Shown here piece after piece: positions 33,171 through 40,613 of a stretch of DNA of 64,000 bases. The stretch's first letter is position 1; each line of letters begins with the position of its first letter. The notes under the pieces were generated by a model. That model was given only the letters and a program-made list of their open reading frames with translations. It did not search any database and was not told where the DNA came from. Position numbers and translations under genes: made by a program. The stretch spans positions 62,001 to 126,000 of the forward strand of contig NZ_CP011114.1 in assembly GCF_000993825.1 (NCBI RefSeq), in the 5' to 3' direction. Source of the DNA: Paenibacillus durus ATCC 35681 (lineage in GTDB: Bacteria; Bacillota; Bacilli; Paenibacillales; Paenibacillaceae).

Positions 33171-33869
33171 ATGGGAGTTACAGACACGATATTAAAGAAA
33201 GATACGCTCGCCAAGCTGCTGGCATCCCCGTGGCGAAGCGAGGATACCTATGTGACAGCAGGGGCGTATATGCATTGCACGTTTGGTACGCATGAAGAAG
33301 TGCTGAACAAGCAGGACCCGAATGGAGTGTATATTAACGGAAACCCGATGCTGACGGTGGAGGATTGCGTGGTATCCGCGTCGGAGCCGGGAACGATTCA
33401 GGGTATTCCCTATGACAAAATGGGTCAGGAGCTTGATGGGAACTTTTATTCGTTCGGCTTTTGCCGGAGTGAGCTGCTTCCGATGAAGGTGGCTGAAAAA
33501 AATTCGGGTATGCCGGACTCTTCGTATATTTTTGACCCCGATCCAACGGAGCCGACCTTTAATCAGTATATTTATCCGTGTGCACCCAAGCTGCTGCCAA
33601 CGGTATCGGCGTCCACCCCTGCGGGCCCGCCATTCAAGCCTCAAGCAGAGGCGCGGCCAGGGCTGTTAGGTACACTATCTGCGCTTACTACGATGCTGGA
33701 GAATTTGTTGGGGGCTCAGAGCCAGTGGACGAACGGCAGTCCGAATGTATCCATTCAGGGAGTGCCGGCGCTGACCAGCAAGTCCTGTTTATTTTGCCAG
33801 TATGGGGGGAAGATCCGGTTGCTTACGAATGGAATGGACCCGGCGCCTCCTGAGTTTTCCGCGAGATAA
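33171..33869 (+). CDS. DUF4280 PAAR-like spike-tip protein (copy A)
   Basis: 232 residues. TYVTAGAYMHCTFGTHEEVL is the typical DUF4280 start, followed by NGNPMLTVEDCVV, FYSFGFCRSE, YPCAPKLLPT, SQWTNGSPNVSIQGVPALTS and the ending KSCLFCQYGGKIRLLTNG. DUF4280 is the Firmicute and eCIS relative of PAAR/DUF4150 proteins, which sharpen the VgrG tip and bind effectors; the conserved His and Cys residues would hold the metal. The residues from about 105 to 125 differ strongly between the three copies. It starts one base after the previous stop, with GGGAGGAGAAGC before it, and is followed after 22 bases by the VgrG-toxin. Confidence 0.85.
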   Translation: MGVTDTILKKDTLAKLLASPWRSEDTYVTAGAYMHCTFGTHEEVLNKQDPNGVYINGNPMLTVEDCVVSASEPGTIQGIPYDKMGQELDGNFYSFGFCRSELLPMKVAEKNSGMPDSSYIFDPDPTEPTFNQYIYPCAPKLLPTVSASTPAGPPFKPQAEARPGLLGTLSALTTMLENLLGAQSQWTNGSPNVSIQGVPALTSKSCLFCQYGGKIRLLTNGMDPAPPEFSAR

Positions 33870-33891
33870 AGAAGGGAGGTCAAGTGAAAGC

Positions 33892-36849
33892 ATGGGAGCA
33901 GGATATCAAGGGGATGGCTATGAGCTGCAGTGGCCGTATGCGCTGAAAGCCATCCGCAGTTTTCGGATTGAACGGAAATTTAATACACATGCGCGGTGTA
34001 CCTTTACGGCGGTCATGACGGAAGAGGAAGCGGAACTCTGTATACAAAGAAGCAGCTTTGAGGACAGCCTGGTCCTCCGCAAGCCTGCCGAGCCGAAGGC
34101 GGAGAACTGGTTCGCCGGGGGCATTACGGGTATCGATATTCACATGGAAGACGGGATTCCGCATGTGAAAGTCGAGGCGATTTCGCGTACATATGCGATG
34201 GATATGGAGCCGAAAAACCGGTCATATCAGAATAAGCATTTGACCTATTCGGACGCCATAGAGCGGCTCGTCGCTGATTACCCCGGAGGGGCTGCGCAAA
34301 ATATGGCGACAAGCGAGGAAGCGGCGATCGGCGCGTTAATGGTTCAATTTGGAGAGACCGACTGGGAGTTTATGAAACGGCTGGCCTCCCGGATAGGGAC
34401 CGTTATTTTGCCGGATGTGGCGCTGGATGCGCCTCGTGTCTATTTCGGCGTGCCGGATTTGTCATGGGGCGAGGAGCTGAAGTCCAAGCGTTACACGGCC
34501 GTGAAGGACCGGGCCCGCTATGAAGAGCTGAAGGCGCATGCGGAAGGAAGCGAAGCGGACCTGCCTCACGAGGCGGATTTTGTCCATTACCGGGTCATCA
34601 GCGAGCAATATTGCGAGGTCGGAGATGATGTCCTGTTTAAAAATCAGATGTGGGTCGTGTCTGAATCGGTGATCAGCTATGCATCGGGGCTGCTGCAATA
34701 TGAATATGTGCTGGTGAAGCGTCAGACGCTGAGAATGAAGCTGCGGCGGAATGAGCGGATTCAAGGCGTCTCCCTCGAAGGCCGGGTCGTGAAACGGGCG
34801 AACAATATGGTGAAGGTTCATCTGGACATCGATGCGGAGCATGATGCGCAAGGGAACTGGTGGTTCCCCTACTCGGGGGAAGGGAACAATATCTTTCACT
34901 GTCTGCCGGAGGAAGGCGCGCGGATCAAGGTGTATTTTCCAAGCGGTACCGAGAAGCAGGCGATCGCGATTAACTCGGCTCGCGGCGGAAGCGAGGAGAT
35001 GAAGAGCCGGACAGTGTTCCAGAAGCCCGCGACGAAAGTGTTCGAGATGCCGGGAGCGGCCAAAATGCAGTTGGGAGACGACGGAGTCCTGTTCGAGAAA
35101 GGGACGGTCAGCCTGCATCTGGATGGCGGGAACATTACCGTTAAGGCAAGCGAGGATCTATTGCTGGTGGCAGGCAACCGGATGGAGCTGGGGAGCGGGA
35201 GCGAGAAGGGAGTACTCGAGTCCATTCGGATGCGCGCTGCGCGGCAGATTGCGCTGCAAACGAACGCTGCCCATTATATGGTCATCCAAGAAAACCGGGT
35301 GGGCATCAAGAGCAGCAAGCTGGACTTCCAGAAAGTCGAAGCGGATTTCATGGAGCTGCTGACGGATGAAGAGATCAAGCAGATGTATATCGATGAACAG
35401 ACCGAAGCGAAAATTTGGAAAGAAGAACTGGATTTCAACAAAAATATCCCCGTGCCTATGTCTGGAATGCCTGTGACCGTACCCTTGCCGGAAGGCAATA
35501 AGGCGGACATTCGTGCGAAAGTGGCAGCCGAAGTGAACAGCAATCCGAATGGAATCGCTGCGGCCCGAAGCTGGCTAAGCGGAAAATCGGCGGAAGAGCA
35601 GCAGAGCGCCTACCAGAAGAGCTACGCCCAGCCAGTTGAACCGAAGAAGAGTAAGAAAGAGAAACAAGCGGAGCTGGCAGAGAGTCAGAAGGAATATGAG
35701 CAGGAAGACCGGGACCGGACAGCGGTGTATGAGTGGAATCAAAGCGCGAAGAAGATCATAGAGCAAGGGGCAAAGGAAGGCAAGTCGTCAGCGGAGATCC
35801 ATGCGATGCTTCCACCGCAGCCTGTACTTATGCCAAGAGCGCCGCAGGAAAGCCACGGGCCGGGCATGATCGAGCAGATGCTGAATCTCACGGGAATCGG
35901 GAAACTGTTGGAAAAGATGGGTCCAGCTATGGACGCGTGGCAACTGGAGAATGTCATTCCGCAGAAGCCGGATTATCTCAGCAAGCATACGGAAAAAACG
36001 GTATACTTATCCCGGTATACGTACCAAGTGTTGGTCATCGATCCCCAAGTTCTGATCGCGGAGTTTAATCTCTTGTTTGGAGCGGTGGCGATCATCGGGG
36101 CGTTTTGGACGGGAGGGGGATCGTTGTATCTCCTGGCGCTCGCAGATGGGGTCATAGGCGCAGGCATGGTCGCCGTCAACATTGAGAAGCTAATCGATCT
36201 CAAGAACGGAAATGGGAATACGAATCCGAGCATCCTCGGCATAGACCAGGCGATGCTGGATGATATGGGGCTCGCCCTCGCGTTTGTGAACCTGGCATTC
36301 TTGATGAAGCACGGCTTATATAAGGCGGCGGATAAACTGGCGAACAGCAGGAATAATGCGGCGCTGGATGATGTTTGGAAGGCGGGTAATGGTAAGGAAA
36401 TCAGTGAACGAGGTGGTTATGGAAGTCAGGGTCAAGAGGTTCCATATTTAGCAGATTTCTTTGATGGAGCAGACAATGGAATTATTAGGGGACTAGATGA
36501 ACCGACATTTTATTATGTTAAAAATGAAGCAGGAGGAACTATCTTTGTTTCAACAGATAAAATTAAACAAAAACATTTTGCAAATTTAGTAGATGAAGCT
36601 GAAGGTAGCGTGAATATTTTAACCGGAGCACATGGGACTATAGACGGTACTTTAATAGCAGAGAAAACGTTTTTTGATTCTGATTTATTAAAATGGGGAG
36701 AAAAACAAAATGTAAAGATTCTAGACATAAATGAATTGTCGGCAGATCAAATTAGTCAAATAGTTAATAGTGATGGAATTACAATATGTGGATGGTGTTA
36801 TAGTGAAAGGTCCCTAGATATATTGAAAGCGATGAACTTAATAAAGTAA
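33892..36849 (+). CDS. VgrG-like spike fused to a candidate cysteine-peptidase toxin (A)
   Basis: 985 residues from ATG 33892 (GGGAGG 12 bases upstream). Order: gpD/gp27-like ring (1-290; NRSYQNKHLTYSDAIERLV, FGETDWEFMKRLASR), OB-fold with GRVVKRANNMVKVHLDIDAE, beta spike (about 370-490), a charged Lys/Glu coiled segment (about 580-650), a hydrophobic hairpin (about 715-770: FNLLFGAVAIIGAFWTGGGS, LYLLALADGVIGAGMVAVN) and the conserved end MKHGLYKAADKLANSRN at about 821. The unique tip (about 830-985) is AT-rich. It has NILTGAHGTIDG (His914) and ITICGWCYSER (Cys969), the hydrophobic-strand-H-G and strand-x-x-C pattern of clan CD (caspase/gingipain-like) peptidases; the polymorphic toxin family Tox-HDC should also be tested. 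The fold is a hypothesis. Confidence 0.8.
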   Translation: MGAGYQGDGYELQWPYALKAIRSFRIERKFNTHARCTFTAVMTEEEAELCIQRSSFEDSLVLRKPAEPKAENWFAGGITGIDIHMEDGIPHVKVEAISRTYAMDMEPKNRSYQNKHLTYSDAIERLVADYPGGAAQNMATSEEAAIGALMVQFGETDWEFMKRLASRIGTVILPDVALDAPRVYFGVPDLSWGEELKSKRYTAVKDRARYEELKAHAEGSEADLPHEADFVHYRVISEQYCEVGDDVLFKNQMWVVSESVISYASGLLQYEYVLVKRQTLRMKLRRNERIQGVSLEGRVVKRANNMVKVHLDIDAEHDAQGNWWFPYSGEGNNIFHCLPEEGARIKVYFPSGTEKQAIAINSARGGSEEMKSRTVFQKPATKVFEMPGAAKMQLGDDGVLFEKGTVSLHLDGGNITVKASEDLLLVAGNRMELGSGSEKGVLESIRMRAARQIALQTNAAHYMVIQENRVGIKSSKLDFQKVEADFMELLTDEEIKQMYIDEQTEAKIWKEELDFNKNIPVPMSGMPVTVPLPEGNKADIRAKVAAEVNSNPNGIAAARSWLSGKSAEEQQSAYQKSYAQPVEPKKSKKEKQAELAESQKEYEQEDRDRTAVYEWNQSAKKIIEQGAKEGKSSAEIHAMLPPQPVLMPRAPQESHGPGMIEQMLNLTGIGKLLEKMGPAMDAWQLENVIPQKPDYLSKHTEKTVYLSRYTYQVLVIDPQVLIAEFNLLFGAVAIIGAFWTGGGSLYLLALADGVIGAGMVAVNIEKLIDLKNGNGNTNPSILGIDQAMLDDMGLALAFVNLAFLMKHGLYKAADKLANSRNNAALDDVWKAGNGKEISERGGYGSQGQEVPYLADFFDGADNGIIRGLDEPTFYYVKNEAGGTIFVSTDKIKQKHFANLVDEAEGSVNILTGAHGTIDGTLIAEKTFFDSDLLKWGEKQNVKILDINELSADQISQIVNSDGITICGWCYSERSLDILKAMNLIK

Positions 36850-36880
36850 TGAGAGTGATAATACGAAAGGGAGAATTTCA

Positions 36881-37798
36881 ATGGTGGATTATAAGGATTT
36901 AACATGTTATTCACTACAACATTTCGAGAATGCTAAAAATGTGGGATGGATAAATAAAAAAGAAGATTTTCATAAAGGTAGTGTTACGAAAGAATTTATC
37001 GAAAAATTGTGGGGATATATAAAGTACCCGCTCAATACGGTTAGGGATGCCAATGAATCGAAAGTAATGTTATTTAATGGAGAAAAAGTAACTTTGGGTT
37101 TTTCTGAAATAAGGGTAATGAGTGAAGACGGTAAAAACAGATTTGCTGCACCTGATTTAATTTTTCAGTATGTCATGGAATATAACTATTGTCCTCCTAA
37201 AGAATTTATCAATGCTGTCCTAAGTGGACCGGGGCCTTATTCGTTAGAATACAAAAATTATATGTCTAAATATAATGAACAAAATTTATGGGGAGAAGAT
37301 GCTGATATTGTAGAATTATCTGAAAAACTTAGAAGAAGTATTATAAATAATAATGATTTCATAAAAAAAACTATTGAAACGGATTCAAAATGTATAAACG
37401 TTTTAACTAAAGAAGGTTCGCTGCTTAATGTTTCTATTCTAAATAAAAACATTGACTTGGCAAAGCAATTAATATGGATGGATATAGATATTAATAAGTT
37501 CAGTGGGGTTGAGTTGATCAATGCAGTATTAAATGATGAAAATGAATTAGTAGAACTATTGCTCTTAAAAAATATTATGTTTAATTTAAGTTCACCTAAG
37601 ACAAACCCTCTTTTTATAGCAGTGAGAAAAGGGAATTTTGAAGCAGTAAAATTGCTATTGAATAAGGGAGTAGATCCATCGATAGAATACTCGAATGAAT
37701 TTATGAAAAACTTTAATGTAATTCAGTTAGCACAAAAAATGAATCAAAGTGAAATAGTAACACTATTAAACGAACATGAACCAAACAGATATCAATAA
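36881..37798 (+). CDS. Probable immunity protein with ankyrin repeats (A)
   Basis: 305 residues, AT-rich. The N-terminal half (SLQHFENAKNVGWINKKEDF, VTLGFSEIRVMSEDGKNRFA, APDLIFQYVMEYNYCPPKEF) matches a pattern of small bacterial proteins with E-I-R-V, A-A-P-x-L-I and Y-x-P-P-x-E-F-I. The C-terminal half is ankyrin-like: LNVSILNKNIDLAKQLIWMD, LINAVLNDENELVELLLLKN, PLFIAVRKGNFEAVKLLLNK. Ankyrin-repeat immunity proteins are common in polymorphic toxin loci. It begins 31 bases after the toxin stop with AAAGGGAG before the ATG, and it is unique to this cassette, which fits specific neutralisation of toxin A. Confidence 0.7.
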   Translation: MVDYKDLTCYSLQHFENAKNVGWINKKEDFHKGSVTKEFIEKLWGYIKYPLNTVRDANESKVMLFNGEKVTLGFSEIRVMSEDGKNRFAAPDLIFQYVMEYNYCPPKEFINAVLSGPGPYSLEYKNYMSKYNEQNLWGEDADIVELSEKLRRSIINNNDFIKKTIETDSKCINVLTKEGSLLNVSILNKNIDLAKQLIWMDIDINKFSGVELINAVLNDENELVELLLLKNIMFNLSSPKTNPLFIAVRKGNFEAVKLLLNKGVDPSIEYSNEFMKNFNVIQLAQKMNQSEIVTLLNEHEPNRYQ

Positions 37799-37879
37799 TA
37801 TTGAGAAGGCCATTCAGACTGAAGCTTAAAAAATGAATACAAGAGAATCAATGGCGAACCACGGATACCTTCTCGGGGG

Positions 37880-38184
37880 TCTCTCAAGATTTTTGTATAA
37901 ACTCACTTTACAACCCGAACAACAGAGTCGTACAATACAACCAACAAACCAAACACTAAACAACTTAACAAACACTTGATAACCTTTCAAAAGCTTATTC
38001 CAACTTGAATCATGAGTAGGAATGAGCTTTTTTTCATGCCCAAAATCAAAGGAGGAAGAAAGTGAAGAAAAACAATGGTAAAACAGGCACAAGCAGCGGA
38101 AAAGTGAGCGTCAAACCCAGCCCACCTGTTCACAAGCTCAAGACCCGAAAAGGTCGAAGTGCTGATGAATCAATAAATACACCG
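37880..38184 (+). repeat. Intergenic repeat ahead of module B
   Basis: Nearly the same sequence as 50917-51205. It holds CTCACTTTACAACCCGAAC, an ACAATACAACCAACAAACC stretch, the hairpin terminator, a short coding-like segment and, at its right end, AGTGCTGATGAATCAATAA. This last piece is the tail of the plain vgrG gene (codons IEVLMNQ and stop at 31452-31472). Confidence 0.8.
37991..38034 (+). terminator. Terminator, copy 2 of the repeated element
   Basis: AAGCTTATTCC pairs with GGAATGAGCTT (one G-T pair) and seven T residues follow. It lies about 190 bases after immunity A. Confidence 0.85.
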
Positions 38185-38271
38185 GAGAGTGAGGCACGGG
38201 ATGCACGATACAGAGATATGGAACCATTTTATAGAAGAAGATGTGATGCCGCAGCGAAATCAGCAGGTTAA
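38062..38271 (+). CDS. Small basic ORF between terminator and module B
   Basis: GTG start with AAAGGAGGAAGAAA directly upstream, an excellent ribosome site. It encodes 69 residues, rich in Lys, Ser and Pro (KKNNGKTGTSSGKVSVKPSP), and runs into the first 70 bases of the pentapeptide gene in another frame. In the matching stretch before module E the frame stops after 14 codons and the ribosome site is degraded. It therefore looks like the start of an older gene fused by duplication to the module. Function unknown; it may not be made. Confidence 0.35.
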   Translation: MKKNNGKTGTSSGKVSVKPSPPVHKLKTRKGRSADESINTPESEARDARYRDMEPFYRRRCDAAAKSAG

Positions 38272-39352
38272 ATCTTTACATAACTATTATGTGAGGCATA
38301 AAAAGCAGATTTTAGACCAGCTCGTCCCGCTATTCGACCGGTTCTGCCAGAATGTACAGCTCCTGCAGCAAGAAGGGCATTTACAGAAATGCGCCTGCAT
38401 TCACGTCTCCCTGCTGCGGACGAGCCTGAACGAAGGAAGGCCCGTCTATATGCTGGAGGCCAGCGGCAGGGACACGGAAAGCAACGTGCAGCTGACGCCT
38501 TTCCGTTATGATGCGGGATGGATTTATGGATTCGCGGACGCTTGGGATCAAGCATGTGAGGAGAAGCGCAAGCATTATATGAACCGCATTCAGCGCCATT
38601 CGTTCGAAGCCTGGAAGACAGAGCAGCTGTATCCGTTTCACGTCTATATGGTACACGCTGTCCGTTATGCCATGGATACCATCCGGCAGCTTGTTTCTTT
38701 CCAAAGCATAGAGAAAGACAGTCATTTTGAAGTGCGCGTCGGCGAATATCGGGATCATGAAGTCAGTGAATCGGTGTATCGCGTCAATGAGAGACAACGA
38801 ACCTCCATTACGTGCAAAGGATGGCTGGAAAACCGGTCAGATCAAGAATATATCTATGAACATATTGCCAGAGTCGATTTGTCTCGTGGTCATTACGAAG
38901 GGATTGATCTGAATTATGCCAGGTTCGAAGAGGTGACGCTGACAGGAAGTCGTTTCGGGGGCAGCCGAATGCTGGGTACCCGCTTCGAGCGCTGCGTATG
39001 TGATCAGGCCGATTTTGCCGAGAGTCTTCTAGTTGATGCGGATTTTCGCGATTGTGATCTGACCTATGCGAGGTTCGACCGTGTACTGGGCGATCGGGAT
39101 ATGGTGGTAGAGGCGCATGGCCTGGTGTTTGGTCTGAATGGCGTACAGTTTCAACGGGCCAACCTGACCCATGCCAGCTTTCGAGATGCGAAAATTGCGG
39201 GGGATTTTACAGGTTCGAAGCTGGAAGAGACGGATTTCACAGGGGCAGACTTGACCGGGAGCCGGATGCTGGAGCGGGACGCTTTCCGGGTTGCGCTAAC
39301 GAAGGAACAGCGTGAAACGATCACTTGGGTGGAGGAGCCGCAGCATGAGTAG
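38201..39352 (+). CDS. Pentapeptide-repeat protein, probable effector adaptor (copy B)
   Basis: 383 residues. It starts HDTEIWNHFIEEDVMPQRNQ, with changes against copy A mostly in the first 25 residues and near residues 295-300 (DMVVEAHGL for DIAVEGHGL). The pentapeptide region (IDLNYARFEEVTLTGSRFGG and following) is the same. I use ATG 38201, with GAGTGAGG upstream, rather than ATG 38189. A 5' part of the gene overlaps the small basic ORF. The proposed role is loading of the B toxin onto the VgrG/DUF4280 tip. Confidence 0.8.
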   Translation: MHDTEIWNHFIEEDVMPQRNQQVKSLHNYYVRHKKQILDQLVPLFDRFCQNVQLLQQEGHLQKCACIHVSLLRTSLNEGRPVYMLEASGRDTESNVQLTPFRYDAGWIYGFADAWDQACEEKRKHYMNRIQRHSFEAWKTEQLYPFHVYMVHAVRYAMDTIRQLVSFQSIEKDSHFEVRVGEYRDHEVSESVYRVNERQRTSITCKGWLENRSDQEYIYEHIARVDLSRGHYEGIDLNYARFEEVTLTGSRFGGSRMLGTRFERCVCDQADFAESLLVDADFRDCDLTYARFDRVLGDRDMVVEAHGLVFGLNGVQFQRANLTHASFRDAKIAGDFTGSKLEETDFTGADLTGSRMLERDAFRVALTKEQRETITWVEEPQHE

Positions 39353-39869
39353 GATGGAATACTATGTACTGGAACATGATCGGCGCTTGCCGGCGAACGG
39401 AGCGAATCTGGCGTTTCCAGAACGTATGCTCAGGGGCTACGGCCACGCGGAGCAGCAGGAAGTCGTCTATGTGAAGCCGGGCAATAGCCTGACTTCCAGC
39501 AGTCTGATTGAACATCCCATCCTGCTGGTCAGCGAGGAGCTTCGGGCCATTATAAATAAGCAAATACCGGAGATCGCTTATAAAAGCGTAATCGTGATGG
39601 ACCTAAAGCAGCAGGGGCAATTCGATTATGCATGGATGGATTTTCCGGAAATTCCGTGTATTGCGCCTGACCGCACGGGGTCGGAAAACGGACAGGTTAT
39701 GACCATTGGGGTAGACCCGGAAGCTTTGAGGGAAGCTGCTATTTTCCAAATTCCGTATTACCGGAGCCGTGTGCTGGTTGCGCGTGTGGACGTAGCGGAG
39801 AGCCTGCTTAGAAAAAGCCTGTACGGCTTAAGGATCAGACCAATCCGGTTGACGGGAGGAGAAGCTTGA
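39345..39869 (+). CDS. Conserved 174-aa protein of the VgrG module (copy B)
   Basis: 174 residues, differing from copy A at scattered places: KPGN for KPDN, AIINKQIPE for ATINKRIPE, CIAPDRTGSENGQVMTIGV for CLAPDRTETDNGQVHTIWV. The changes cluster at about residues 110-125, just after the IPC-(L/I)-APDR element. Starts within the end of the pentapeptide gene (8-base overlap). See copy A for the family comparison. Confidence 0.7.
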   Translation: MSRMEYYVLEHDRRLPANGANLAFPERMLRGYGHAEQQEVVYVKPGNSLTSSSLIEHPILLVSEELRAIINKQIPEIAYKSVIVMDLKQQGQFDYAWMDFPEIPCIAPDRTGSENGQVMTIGVDPEALREAAIFQIPYYRSRVLVARVDVAESLLRKSLYGLRIRPIRLTGGEA

Positions 39870-39870
39870 G

Positions 39871-40590
39871 ATGGGAATTACAGACACGATATTGAAGAAA
39901 GACACGCTTGCCAAGCTGCTGGCATCCCCGTGGCGGAGCGAGGATACCTATGTGACAGCAGGGGCGTATATGCATTGCACATTTGGCACGCACGAAGAAG
40001 TGCTGAACAAGCAGGACCCGAACGGAGTGTTTATTAATGGAAGCCCGATGCTGACGGTGGAGGATTGTGTCGTATCCACGTCGGAGCCGGGAACGACTAT
40101 GGGTATTGCCTTTGACGCAATGGGTCGGGAGCTTGATGGCAACTTTTATTCGTTTGGCTATTGCCGGAGTGAGATGCATCCGATAAAGGTGGCTCTAGGA
40201 AATGGGGGGGCTACAGCCGCTCCGTATACGGTTGACTTTCCTCCGTTTATGCTAGACCCCGATCCAGAGCAGCCGACCTTTAATCAGCTTACTTATCCGT
40301 GTGCGCCCAAGCTGCTGCCAACGGTATCGGCATCCGCCCCTACGGGCCCGCCATTCAAGCCTCAAGCAGAGGCGCGGCCAGGGCTGTTAGGTGCACTATC
40401 TGCGCTTACTACGATGCTGGAGAAATTGGCAGGAGCTCAGACCCAATGGACGAACGGCAGCCCGAGTGTATCCATTCAAGGGGTACCGGCGCTAACCAGC
40501 AAGTCCTGTTTATTTTGTCAGTATGGGGGGAAGATCCGGTTGCTCACAAATGGGATGGATCCGGCGCCTCCTGAGTTCTCCGCGAGATAA
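39871..40590 (+). CDS. DUF4280 PAAR-like spike-tip protein (copy B)
   Basis: 239 residues. It keeps TYVTAGAYMHCTFGTHEEVL, YPCAPKLLPTVSAS and KSCLFCQYGGKIRLLTNG but has a different patch at about residues 108-133 (ALGNGGATAAPYTVDFPPFM), seven residues longer than in copy A. The patch lies between the FGYCRSE and YPCAPKL elements and so would be an exposed loop near the tip. It starts one base after the preceding stop. Confidence 0.85.
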   Translation: MGITDTILKKDTLAKLLASPWRSEDTYVTAGAYMHCTFGTHEEVLNKQDPNGVFINGSPMLTVEDCVVSTSEPGTTMGIAFDAMGRELDGNFYSFGYCRSEMHPIKVALGNGGATAAPYTVDFPPFMLDPDPEQPTFNQLTYPCAPKLLPTVSASAPTGPPFKPQAEARPGLLGALSALTTMLEKLAGAQTQWTNGSPSVSIQGVPALTSKSCLFCQYGGKIRLLTNGMDPAPPEFSAR

Positions 40591-40613
40591 AGAAGAGAGG
40601 TCAAGGTGAAGAC

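Larger units (their letters stand above)
31501..36355 (+). repeat. Module A, first full copy of the repeated unit
   Basis: The unit holds a pentapeptide protein, a 174-residue protein, a DUF4280 protein and the shared part of a VgrG-toxin. It recurs near-identically at 38201-43082 and 51235-56119, and in part at 44903-46457 and 47571-49553. Homology stops after AAACT(G/A)GCGAACAGC, where the toxin-specific ends begin. Confidence 0.9.
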
